A model generated the notes under the pieces. That model saw only the letters and a program-made list of their open reading frames with translations. It was not told the origin of the DNA and ran no database searches. Shown piece by piece: positions 9,969-19,449 of a stretch of DNA of 64,000 nucleotides. Where the stretch lies: the NCBI GenBank assembly GCA_030704615.1, contig CM060733.1, positions 8,370,001 to 8,434,000 of the forward strand, given 5' to 3'. This DNA comes from Takakia lepidozioides (taxonomy: Eukaryota > Streptophyta > Takakiopsida > Takakiales > Takakiaceae). Within the stretch, counting starts at the first letter, position 1; every line of letters starts with the position of its first letter. The translations under genes and the position numbers were made by a program.

Positions 9969-11290
9969 GACAGATGAACTTCGGCGCCGAATCTCATCCA
10001 AGTCCTCCCTTCTAATTTTCCTTTTTCTTCGCGAGCAATGAATTTCGGCGCCGAAATTCATCCGAAGTCCTCCCGAATTTATTTTTTTCTCCGCGAGCAA
10101 TGAGTTTCAGCGCCGAAATTCATCCGAAGTCCTCTCGAAATTTTTTTTTTTCCTTCGCCAGCAATGAATTTCGGCGCCGAAATTCATCCGAAGTCCTCCC
10201 GAATTTTTTTTTTCTTCGCCAGCAATGAATTTCGGCGCCGAAATTCATCCGAAGTCCTCCCGATTTTTTTTTTTTTCTCGCGAGCAATGAATTTCGGCGC
10301 CGAAATTCAACCGACTCCATCCCTCCAAATTCTTTTCAGGGTTTGAGCGCCGGATTTCGGCGCCGAAATTCATCCAATGCCCTCCCTCCAATATTTATTT
10401 TTCTTTGAAATGGATGAATTTCGGCGCCGAAATTCATCCTTACTGTCCGCAATGAGTAACTCTAATATTACATTTTCTATGCGACGGATGAATTTCGGCG
10501 CCGAAATTCGTCCAAACTCGACACTTACTATTTGCTTCTGGATGATATAATTTTCCGTAAATCGTTGGAAATACCCCGTTCCGACGAAGATAACAGGAAT
10601 ATTCTGCATTTAATGGAGAAATCGGCATATTGAACCCATTCTGTCAAAATTAATTGTATTTTAGCCGTTTTTTTCATTTGAAACCGACAGTATCCATTAA
10701 GTGGTCTTTTTCGCACGGGACGTTGCCGCACATAAAGTATTCGGCGCCGAAATTATAGTTAAATGTCCAGAAATGGCAAGTCCAACAGGCATGGACAGCA
10801 TCCGTCAGGGGCAATGATGGCGGCAAAGCATAGCATGGTGCCGATTTAGTCTTCGCTCTGGATGAATTTCGGCGCCGAAATATGGATGATTTCACCTCGT
10901 CTACGCGTGGACGGAGATATTCGTAATGAATTTCGGCGCCGAAATATGGATGAAATGTGCCCAAGTGCAGCCGTTTCCACTGTTCCGGAATTAATTCCGG
11001 CTCCGATATCCCACTGACAGGTTTGCTCATGACGAATGAGGACTTGGGAAGCGATGAATTGCGGCGCCGAAATTTGTAAGTTTGTGTACGAAAGCACTTG
11101 AATAGGATGAATTTTGGCGCCGAAATTCATCCGTCCGCTGATGAAACGTACCGACCTGACTGTTGAATGTCATAGGCAGGGGATTTTCATGGCGGTTGGG
11201 TTTCATGATGTGCGGATATTTCATTCAATGTCGGCTGCTCCGGGAACAGCATCCGGTGAACGGAAGATATTTCGGTGCCGCAATTCGGAT
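9540..11290. repeat. Array of ~23 GGCGCC-centred palindromes, ~63-bp spacing
   Basis: The core ATTTCGGCGCCGAAAT is usually extended to a 24-28 bp perfect palindrome by ATGA/TCAT arms and often ends GGATG/CATCC. Core centres lie near 9546, 9608, 9671, 9733, 9799, 9852, 9918, 9982, 10048, 10110, 10173, 10233, 10298, 10359, 10423, 10498, 10743, 10871, 10936, 10989, 11064, 11117 and 11275. From 9546 to 10423 nearly all gaps are 60-66 bp, while the sequence between cores varies. From 9990 to 10320 the units also share a poly-T tract and GCGAGCAATG. A run of about 30 T lies at 9936-9966. No coding role is likely. Confidence 0.9.
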
Positions 11291-11797
11291 AAACCATCTT
11301 GTACTGGTGGCTGGAACTGGCACGCGTCGTGTTCCAGTCGACTTCATCCGTGCGAACGTGTCAGGGGTCACAATCTCTTCATCACCCATACGGCAGAAAG
11401 TGGTGGACGGTGGCAACGCTTCGGGAGACGTGGCTGCTTACACATCTGCTCGTGTAGAGTGGTTGCATGTTCCACCGCTTCGCTCTCTCGCTCCTTGCCC
11501 TTCTGCAGTGACATTCTCCTACGTTTCCTCTCCTTATGCGGCATAGTGGTAGCATAGAGTTTGTGGAAGGTCAGGTGACTCCGGCAAAGAGAAGGAGGAC
11601 GCGGGATTTTGGGAAGCCGCCGACGACACGACTTAAGCTCCGTCTCATGCATGAAATGTAGACCTCGTTATCCGGAGACTCGGATCGCCCACCAGTGAGA
11701 GATTCGTGCTTTGCGGATGTGAAGCACTCCATACGCAATATTCCTTTTACACCTTTTTTTTTGCGTGCAGTGTCTCATGTTTTCCTATTTGTTTGAC
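11291..11797 (+). other. Leader region of the methyltransferase-like gene
   Basis: About 500 bp between the palindrome array and the first coding-like segment. A poly-T tract followed by GCGTGCAG at 11754-11770 looks like a splice acceptor, so an upstream exon may lie in this region. I do not recognise one. Confidence 0.35.
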
Positions 11798-13452
11798 ATG
11801 GGAGCTGGGGAGGGATCGCAGGGGGGCGAAGCAACACAGTCAACTTTGGATACTCCTGCCCGGGTGCTGCGCTCGCAAGGTGGAAGTGCATCGAGGCAGG
11901 CGAGTCCTCATTCAACACCTCAGATATCGCCTCAGAAAAGCCCACCTAGAGTTCGGAAGTCGAGGAAGCAGAAGGAGCCCATGGCTTCGCCAGTAAAACC
12001 CCTAGGGAGACTGGAAGCAGAGATATTGGGTTTGCAGTCAATTTCAAAAAACACGGATGCGGTGGAGGCCGCTGGAGATGTGGGAGTTGGATCTGCAGAA
12101 GGGCGGCCCATTGAGCTGACAGAAGGAGAGGACGACAACGTGGTACGACTTGGCGACGATCAGAACCTGCTGGAGCTTGCGGAGGAGCAAAACCTCCAGG
12201 ACATTTCCTTCTCTGCAGACTCTTATCTTTCAGGCATTTTGCTTCGTGAAGAAACATTAGAAATTCAAATTACGTGAAACATGAAGACTTGTTGATTCCA
12301 TAGTTGATCCACTGGAGTATAACGTCCTGTTCAACCATGTGGGAGAGAAGGACATTCTTTGTGATTTGTCGGGCAAGCCATGGAGGTATGGCAGGACCAG
12401 GAGTCCTGCATTCATCCCAGACGCTCATGGAAACATGTACGGATGTTGAAGGCAGGGTCCTCGACATCATTGCAAATACAGGTGAGAACGTTAATTGAAT
12501 GCGGCACCAAAATTGACACCATTTCCGTTTGTGTATGTTTGCTTGTGCGAGGAAGCGACTCATTCTTGAGTTTGGTTGTGGTTGTGTCGTATGAATTTGC
12601 AGGTGCCTGTATGTGGGCGGGAAGGATGTCGAACCGATTTGTGTTCTCATTTGAGGGGGATACGGCCTTGTACGATTACAATTTGGCGGGCCTTCAGCGT
12701 TTGCCTCCGACTGAGGATCCCAAAAACGCAGAAGATGACGTGGAAGGGGAGGAGGAAGATGAAGAGGAGGAAGTCCAGGAAATTCGTTCGATGTAGGGGC
12801 GCCCGAAGCCGCTTCCCCCAATGCCTGTCTTCGAGTGAGTTGCACCATAGTAAGTGTATTGGTTTCGGTTGTAGGGACCATGCAACCTGCCGATGATTCC
12901 CTGTTTGAATTCTCTAATGTACTTCATTCTATGTTTGTGCGTACACTCAGCCTTGCAGAGTCGTCCGACGAGGAGAAGCTGGGAGACTTGCCCGAATCGG
13001 ACCCTGTTGCAGAGGAAGAGACAGAATCGCATCGGCCATTCTTTGCCAGAAAATCGTTTCTCGCGAGTCCCCAGAAGCCTTTTTTTCTACCAGCCTATGC
13101 AGACACGGCTGCCAGAGAAGCCATCAGCAGGGAGGATAGGCCTACTCGGTTAGAGCAATTGACATACGGGAATGAGCAGAGAATTATAATGAGGCGTGAG
13201 GCCAAACATAGAATTGTGAAAGGCAGAGTAGGGAAGTTCGTAATAGAATCCGCGTCCGAGAGCGAGGGGAATGTTGAGGACACTTCCGCACCCAGGTGGA
13301 CAGTTCCGGCTGGTGAGGATGGTATTTTTGAGGGGAGGGCTTCTCAGAGTAACAGCGGTAGCGGCAGTGCAGATTCGGAGGCAAGTGGAAGGCAGCCATC
13401 CTTGCATGAGGCCGGGGATGCATCGGACAGTGATAGCGGATCCTCACCATAG
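11798..13452 (+). pseudogene. Beta-class methyltransferase-like gene, copy A, broken
   Basis: The gene has a Ser/Pro-rich, basic N-terminal segment (11798-12277). A segment from 12291 reads VDPLEYNVLFNHVGEKDIL, then LMETCTDVEGRVLDIIANT at an exon end (12481). Intron 12482-12602 (GTGAGA...TTGCAG, phase 1) joins to GACMWAGRMSNRF and FSFEGD. This gives a SAM-binding motif I with the 28-residue V-L-D...E-x-D spacing of PF01555 enzymes. A second intron, 12835-12950, joins exon PPMPVF to LAESSDEE in frame, leading to an acidic Ser-rich tail. Lesions: a frameshift near 12410, an in-frame TAG at 12794-12796, and no segment corresponding to catalytic motif IV of copy C. Such enzymes methylate an exocyclic amino group of adenine or cytosine. 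The family assignment is by motif reading only. Confidence 0.6.
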
Positions 13453-13700
13453 CAAAGTCTCATTTGGATCCTTTTGTTGTACAGTTCTGAAACACTTAAT
13501 GAAAATATTGACGATTTGAAAAATCTTTGTGTTCAGACTGCTTGTCCGATTCCCTACATTTCTTCCGCCAACCAAAATGTATAATAAAAGCAGAAGAGAC
13601 GCAAACTTCATTGAAGAACCCTACAAGTAATTTATGCACACCATCGAGCCGAGAACTTGAAGCCATGAAAACCCTGCCGTTTCTAACATTCCTATTGGGA

Positions 13701-13985
13701 AATTTGGCGCCGAAATAGCCCAATGCGCGCCTTCGTTATATGGGCCTCAAAAATTCCACGGATGAATTACTGTACCAAAATATCGCGATGGAAGCCTTCA
13801 GCACAAGGCACTTCAGCACATTCCACTTGGGTATTTTGGCGCCCAAATAGCCCGTTCTGCGCCATTAAATACCGCACTATATCACATTTTAAGAGGTAAT
13901 TTCGGTGCCGAAATACCCCGGTGGATATCTTCAAAACACCATTTTAGCACACTGCTCTTGGGAATAATGGCGCCGAAATACCTCA
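13701..13985. repeat. Right subterminal palindromes
   Basis: Four GGCGCC-type cores at about 13704, 13837, 13902 and 13968 (spacings near 133, 65 and 66). Two of them, AATTTGGCGCCGAAAT and TATTTTGGCGCCCAAAT, contain TTTGGCGC, the usual E2F-type site. They sit 160-445 bp from the right terminus, mirroring the array near the left end. Confidence 0.8.
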
Positions 13986-14084
13986 TTCCGCATCCTGGAC
14001 CAGGAGAAACAGACCCTATTACCGAGGTAAGAGGACATAACACCGTCAATAAAGGCAGGAAAATTCCAATTCCGCGGATGTCCG

Positions 14085-14145
14085 CTCATGAGCTCATAGG
14101 CTCATGGGCTCATGCGCTCATGCGCTCATGAAATAGTAAACCTCC
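14085..14145 (-). repeat. Right terminal inverted repeat of CATGAGCN units
   Basis: On the minus strand: GGAGGTTTACTATTT, then six CATGAGCN 8-mers, then GGACATCCGCGG. It is an inverted match to the left end at 6659. The adjoining 13960-14145 is also an inverted copy of 38308-38490. Confidence 0.8.
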
Positions 14146-14561
14146 GTAGTGAAGGAGGAGACACGAACTGCTGATGCTTGAGTCATGCAAACTGTAAAGT
14201 GATACTGTAGAGCAGATTAGAGACACCATGGCTTCGGCCTGTTACTTGATATAACTTAATCTGATACATATTCCATACTCACATTGTGTAGAGAGACCTG
14301 AGGGAAGCTGTGGAATGAATGGAAGAGTGATTGGAACTTGGTGGATTGTTGAAGCAATCTGATACTTAAATATAAACAGTAAGGTAACTTGCTGACATGA
14401 AGGCAAGAAGGAATACAAACATGAAGCACTTCCATGATACACTAGCTGTAGGTCCGGACTGATTGTTCTGAGCGGGCTGAGTACTTAGAGATATCCAACT
14501 CTTCTATCTTGGAGTTTCCACCTCGGATAGCGAAGGGATGGTGAGTAAGAGCCGCTCGACA
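14146..14561 (+). mobile_element. Right part of the split Ty3-type LTR
   Basis: Continues the LTR begun at 6038: AGATTAGAGACACCATGGCTTCGG, TTGTTCTGAGCGGGCTGAG, and ends CTCGACA followed by TTTGGCGACCATACTGGGG, the same primer-binding region as at 24975. Its first 10 bases repeat 6649-6658 as the target duplication of the inserted transposon. Confidence 0.8.
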
Positions 14562-15152
14562 TTTGGCGACCATACTGGGGAACTGGGTCATGAACAACCA
14601 GATGTGACAGGCATCTGGTGGGATCATGGTGGTTGGAGAATCAAAGAATTTGATGTGAATCAAATTCCCTGTGGAACTGAGAAAGAAAGATTGTCCAAAC
14701 AATTCTTTCAGAGGTTCTTGGAATTGCCAGACGGTTGCAAAGAAAACATTCTTAAGAAGAGAGTGCATGATGTTGATCCAGAGTGGGGTCTGGAGAAAGG
14801 AGTGATAAAGATTTATCAAGTGGCTTGTAGAGGGAGAGCAAGTTGGTTACCAACATTGGTTTATGTGATAGCATTGCTATCCATTAAACGAGTGGAGTTT
14901 GAAGGTTGGGAGGAACGGAAAGTGAATGTTTACACTCATATGCATGAAGAACTCGTACTGGTAAAGAATTGGATTCCTAAGGATATCCCGTGGATCAAAC
15001 TTACACCAAGAACAACTTTTCAGACGTGTTTGCCATATGGTTATATGGTAACGAAGATTTCTAGTATAGCCAAGGGTGCATTAAAACTTGAAAGAAATCC
15101 AGGCATATACGAGAGATACTACAGAAGAGAGTTTTGGTTATTGCCTCATTAA
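14538..15152 (+). CDS. Ty3-element ORF upstream of gag (intact copy)
   Basis: A 204-codon frame starting at the very end of the LTR and crossing the primer-binding region. Recognisable segments: GTEKERLSKQFFQRFLELP, DPEWGLEKGVIKIYQVACRG, THMHEELVLVKNWIPKD and YRREFWLLPH at the end. I know no domain for it. The same protein is encoded at 24867-25560 in the larger element, where one stop and one frameshift break it. Protein-level agreement between the two copies is much better than agreement between their LTRs, which suggests selection on this frame while the elements were active. The Ogre/Tat lineage of plant Ty3 elements is known to carry an extra ORF before gag, and that fits, but homology to that ORF is untested. 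Confidence 0.55.
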   Translation: MVSKSRSTFGDHTGELGHEQPDVTGIWWDHGGWRIKEFDVNQIPCGTEKERLSKQFFQRFLELPDGCKENILKKRVHDVDPEWGLEKGVIKIYQVACRGRASWLPTLVYVIALLSIKRVEFEGWEERKVNVYTHMHEELVLVKNWIPKDIPWIKLTPRTTFQTCLPYGYMVTKISSIAKGALKLERNPGIYERYYRREFWLLPH

Positions 15153-16090
15153 AGATATGAAAGACATGGGACATGAGTGATGAAAGAGAAGCTACTCCAA
15201 AGATATTCAGCAAAAAGGGACAGTTATTTGAAAGCTAATTATCCATATCTTTGGGAGAGAGGAATAGACATAGGGGAATCATCTGGACCTCTCACACCAT
15301 TAAGATCAGAGAGTACATCACCCATACCAGAGGAACCAGAGTTGGATGCCACTCCTTCTTATTCTTTACAAGAAAGATTAAGGGATTTGGTACAGGAAGA
15401 AGATCAGCCACGAGGGGAGAGATCTGAGGTACATCCCTGGATTAAAGATTTGACATAAATCTTTGATGAGAGTTGGCATGGAACACCAAAAGCAGGAACT
15501 CCAATTTCTGAAGCACAAGACAAAGAAGGAGAGGAGGATGTGGCAGAGCCAACGGAGAGTTCAGACTCTCCAACACCATTACAGTTGAGTTATATGAGTG
15601 AGGAAGAGGAAAACCAAGAGAAGAACTTGGAAGATGAAAACAGAGAGAAGAATTTGGAAGATGAAGAGTATGAAGAAGTAGACCCAACAGTTGAGGTTGA
15701 GACTACAACCAGGACATCCCAACCTGTTGGATCTGGATCAAGTGGAGCACTTGGATCATAGGCCAACGAAGGTGTCGGCTCAGGGGGATCAGGCGGGCAG
15801 CTTGGATCTGGCTCTAGGGGGACAGGGAGTGTGGGAAGTAGTGCAACTGGAGCTGGGAATACTGTAAGTGTAGAGGGGCCAGTAGCAGGGAGTGCTCAGG
15901 GGCCAACACCTGGTGGGAGTACCACCATTACAACAGTAGGTCCTCAAGGACCAGCTCCAACAGGAGGACCAACACCTGTCAGTGGGCAGGGTGTAGGGCA
16001 CAGATGGCGGTACCTCCAACACGGGCAAAACCACCTTTTCCAATATATGTAGGGAAAGGGGATCCTGATGTACACATCAGCCAATTTGAG
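15153..16090 (+). pseudogene. Ty3 gag N-terminal part, broken
   Basis: Closely follows the gag ORF of the element at 25583 (YPYLWERGIDIGESSGP, then acidic and Gly/Pro-rich stretches), but has an early frameshift after MSDEREA, a stop at about 15456 and further shifts near 15760 and 16000. Similarity ends abruptly at GDPDVHISQFE (about 16090), where ATP23-like sequence is joined. No knuckles, protease or polymerase follow, so this element is a 5' remnant. Confidence 0.75.
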
Positions 16091-16690
16091 TGCAAGAAGC
16101 TGTTGACCAGAGCACCAAGAAGGAGATAACCAGGGATGCCATTCTGAAGAACCAGGGAAAGTGTGATATTTGTAATGCAGATCCTATGGTGAAGTTCATG
16201 CGAGAGGCTCTTGAGAAGGCAGCTGTCCTGTAGCAGATCAATTCTTCAATATGAAGTATGTGATATGCAAGTTGGTGGTGGCTTCAAGCGGGATGATGGG
16301 GTCAGGTCTTTTCTGTACTATTTCTACCCTCTTTCATGATGTTGTGGACATATGGGTAGACTATGCTTGAGCTCCACCCTATATAAACTGGATTTCCCTA
16401 CCAGCACTTTGTATGTGCAGGGGTAAATTAAGTGCAAGGTGCGGTATATTGATGGGTTCTCTACTTTGCAGGTGGTGATCTACAGCAACCATTTGATGAT
16501 GCAGGATGAAGTGGACGTGGCTATGACCCATGAGCTATTGCATGCTTTTGACCATTGCCGTGCTGCAAACTTAGATTGGACCAATTGTGAGCACCATGCT
16601 TGCAGTGAGGTGTGCCTCTTTTGCCCAGGCTTTGCTGGCTTTTGTGAAGATAAAAGACAATCAATCATGCTTCTTAAGGGGTTCATCTAA
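16091..16690 (+). pseudogene. ATP23 metalloprotease gene fragment, two exons
   Basis: The first exon-like piece (about 16091-16230) reads CDICNADPMVKFMREALEKA and then meets a stop. The second, after a TTTGCAG acceptor at 16471, reads SNHLMMQDEVDVAMTHELLH and AFDHCRAANLDWTNCEHHAC, ending SE before a GTGTGC donor at about 16605. The THELLH motif is the HExxH zinc site, and HHACSE is a signature of family M76. ATP23 is the mitochondrial inner-membrane peptidase that processes ATP synthase subunit 6 and helps its assembly (known in yeast). The substrate-binding C-terminal exon (HLSGDCHYKREL in plants) is missing or degraded after 16605. The join to gag at 16090 is abrupt, so this is a captured or rearranged fragment. 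Confidence 0.75.
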
Positions 16691-18410
16691 TTGATGTGTA
16701 AGACAAAGTGTGGGAATGTTATCTAGAAGTCACCACTTTCTCAATAGTAGATATGGACGTATATCTCTGGTCAGTGGTTTGCACTTATTACAGTGTAACA
16801 CCGATTGTGATGTCTATTAGGAACATGCTTGAATGGATAGTTTTCAAGAAAGGTCATGGTACTCAGTGTGGTTTACTTTTTCTGTTAGGTTTGCTAGAGA
16901 GGTGGCATTGAGTATGAGTGACATGTCATGTTGGTTCAAGAGTTGGACAACCAAAACACTAATGTAATGTATGTATGTACAAATTTTCTCGGTGCAGTCA
17001 CATGTGCCATTTGGAGATTTACGGTTGCTTATATACCACCATCAAAGTTTGTTCCAAAAATCTTCCTTCGCACAATATATACTAGTTGTAGATGATAACG
17101 TCAAACTCACAATCAACATTGAATATGTAACTCTTTCAATTGTTGAGACTGTAAACTTGGCTTTCAAGGGATAGATGGAAATATAGGGTACTTTGTTCGT
17201 CTTATTTGAAACATTCTTTTGCAAAGGTAGTGCAACTCAAAGCCTTGATTGGAGGCAATTCAGCTGTGTTGATTTATTAGTTTGTTTGACTTTCACACCT
17301 GGGTTATGCCTGATCTATTTGAGGAAGTCTTATAGGTTGCTCTGCTTTTGCAGGATGCAGAGGACGACCATTCATTGATAGTGAATTTGAAGCGCAGAAA
17401 CACAGTACTGAAACACAGTACAGATAGATTTTATTTGGAACAGATGTTGGTGTGGATGTAAACGTAGGGGACAGCCTAGAAGAAATTGTTCTTGAGGTAT
17501 GAAGCCCACCTCCTTCTTTTACATGAATGACTTTGGTGGTATAACACCTATATAGCATTGGGTTCAAAGTTCTTACTTCAGAACAATATCATTTAAGAGC
17601 TCTGTACTTGTAGAAAGATTTGTAGTCTAGAAACGTAGGTCTTCAACAACTTGCTGGAAGATTTGTGAATGGCTTGCAAGCAGGGGGAGCATCTCGCATG
17701 GATGCCGGCCTAGCAAACATTTATAACTATTTCATGGTGTTGAGCTCTTGCACGACCAATTGATGCTTGCAGGTTCAGAAGAAGGCAGGACTTGCAGACG
17801 GTGACTGGACTTTCCTGGAAAAATTTGATTGCTTGTCCACCGATTGTGGTGAGGCCAGTCAGTGTAATTGAACTACACAAATGTGATGGCACAAGACACT
17901 ACCACAGTGATGGTTGCATATTCTGAATTGGAGGATGCAGTCTTTCCGTCTACAAATGATAGATGTGATAGTTCCACATGATGTACTGTGAAGATTTTTA
18001 CTCCGTTTGCATGGACGGATTTAAGCGGCATATTTGGACGGATTTAACAGCAATTCAGCTGACGCACGTTGGGAACTGCTTCTTTGGGTATGCTTTCATC
18101 TTTACTGCAGGTGTTGTACAGACGGAAGCGAGCTGCATTTACTTATGAAAGCCCTCTGACTCGGGGTGAATCACTCCTGCAACAGATGGTATCTCTCTTT
18201 CTGCCTGAGCCCAAGTTCCATCCACAGACACAGAATGAGGAGTCTGGAAATAACTGGTTAATTGCCTCACACATTCCGTTCAGTAACTTCTGAATAGTGC
18301 CAGATGAGCAATTTAACGTGATGCATGCGGATCTTAATCCGATAGAGCTGCATTTACTACTCACGATTTTGAGATTTGAGAAAATTGAATGATAGCACTT
18401 CAGAATTCAG
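16691..18410 (+). other. Non-coding mosaic with exon-like pieces
   Basis: No long frame. Three short segments look like plant exons with splice signals: about 17354-17456 (after CTTTTGCAG; DAEDDHSLIVNLKRRN), 17773-17849 (after GCTTGCAG, before GTGAGG; KKAGLADGDWTFLEKFD) and 18111-18189 (after CTGCAG, before GTATCT; LYRRKRAAFTYESPLTRGES). I cannot assign them to a gene, nor say that they belong together. With the ATP23 piece they suggest captured host sequence. Confidence 0.4.
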
Positions 18411-19140
18411 GTGCTTGTATGTGGGCTGGAAGGATGTCCAACCAATTTGTGTTCTCATTTGAGGGGGATACGGCCTTGTACGATTTCAATTTGGCGGGCC
18501 TACAGCGTCTGCCTCCGACTGAGGATCCCAAAAACGCAGAAGAGGACGTGGAAGGGGACGAGGAAGATGAAGAGGAGGAAGTCCAGGAAATTCGTACGAT
18601 GCAGGGGCGCCCGAAGCCGCTTCCTCCAATGCCTGTCTTCGAGTGAGTTGCACCATAGTAAGTGTATTGGTTTCGGTTGTAGGGACCATGCAACCTGCCG
18701 ATGATTCCCTGTTTGAATGCTCTAATGTGCTTCATTCTGTGTTTGTGCGTACACTCAGCCTTGCAGAGTCGTCCGACGAGGAAATGTTGGGAGACTTGCC
18801 CGAATCGGACCCTGTTGCAGAGGAGGAGACAGAATCGCATCGGCCATTCTTTGCCAGAAAATCGTTTCTCGCGAGTCCCCAAAAGCCTTTTTTTCTACCA
18901 GCCTATGCAGACACGGCTGCGAGAGAAGCCATCAGGAGGGAGGATAGGCCTACTCGGTTTGAGCAATTGATATTCGGGAATGAGCAGAGAATTATAATGA
19001 GGCGTGAGGCCAAACATGGAATTGTGAAAGGCAGAGTAGACAAGTTCGTCATAGAATCCGCGTCCGAGAGCGAGGGGGATGATGAGGATAGTTCCGCACC
19101 CAGGTGGACAGTTCCAGCTGGCGAGGATGGTATTTTTTAG
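18411..19140 (+). pseudogene. Methyltransferase-like gene, copy B, 3' exons only
   Basis: Almost identical to 12603-13320. It begins exactly at the exon boundary GTGCTTGTATGTGGGC after CAGAATTCAG, has GRMSNQFVFSFEGDTALY (motif I second half), intron 18643-18758 (GTGAGT...CACTCAG) and the acidic LAESSDEE exon. It lacks the TAG of copy A in the first exon but has a TAG at 19138-19140 (GIF-stop), where copy A continues for 44 codons. The first half of motif I and all upstream exons are absent. Similarity to copy A continues to about 19453, including one palindrome at 19404, so this is a fragment of the same transposon family. Confidence 0.65.
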
Positions 19141-19403
19141 GGGAGGGCTTCTCAGAGTAACAGCGGTAGCGGCAGTGCAGGTTCGGAGGCAGGTGGAAGG
19201 CAGCCATCCTTGCATGAGGCCGGGGATACATCGGACAGTGATCGCGGATCCTCACCATAGCAAAGTCTCATTTGGATCCTTTTGTTGTGATAAAAGCAGA
19301 AGAGACGCAAACTTAAGTAAAGAACCCTACAAGTAATTTATGCACACCAGCGAACCGCGAACTTGAAGCCATGAAAACCCTACCGTTTCTAACATTCCTA
19401 TTG

Positions 19404-19422
19404 GGAATTTCGGCGCCGAAAT
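19404..19422. repeat. Single GGCGCC palindrome next to copy B
   Basis: GAATTTCGGCGCCGAAATC, equivalent in position to the palindrome at 13701 downstream of copy A. Confidence 0.8.
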
Positions 19423-19449
19423 CGCCCAGTGTGCGCCTTCATAATATGG

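Larger units (their letters stand above)
6659..14145. mobile_element. 7.5-kb TIR transposon with methyltransferase-like gene
   Basis: The segment is flanked by identical 10-bp duplications, GTAGTGAAGG at 6649-6658 and at 14146-14155. The ends are inverted: left GGGTTGCTATTCCATGAGC, right complement beginning GGAGGTTTACTATTTCATGAGC. Inside each end lies a run of the 8-mer CATGAGCN, and then arrays of GGCGCC-centred palindromes with a 62-66 bp period. The target is the LTR of a Ty3-type element, whose two parts join correctly when the segment is removed. Contents: an unknown ORF (7506-8057), a reversed SWIM-finger fragment (8740-9143), a long palindrome array (9540-11290) and a methyltransferase-like gene (11798-13452). 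A 10-bp duplication is typical of Mutator-like elements. No intact transposase is present, so it is non-autonomous or decayed. Confidence 0.8.

Noticed and set aside
9540-10620. Repeated minus-strand ORFs with MNFGAEIHC and RRRNSLL peptides
   Set aside because: They are translations of the palindrome array, equally open on both strands, with no conserved frame between units.
12835-12875. A 25-40 nt mini-intron between GTGAGT and TTGTAGG
   Set aside because: Too short for plant splicing and leads to a stop. The 116-nt intron ending CACTCAG joins the frames correctly in copies A and B.
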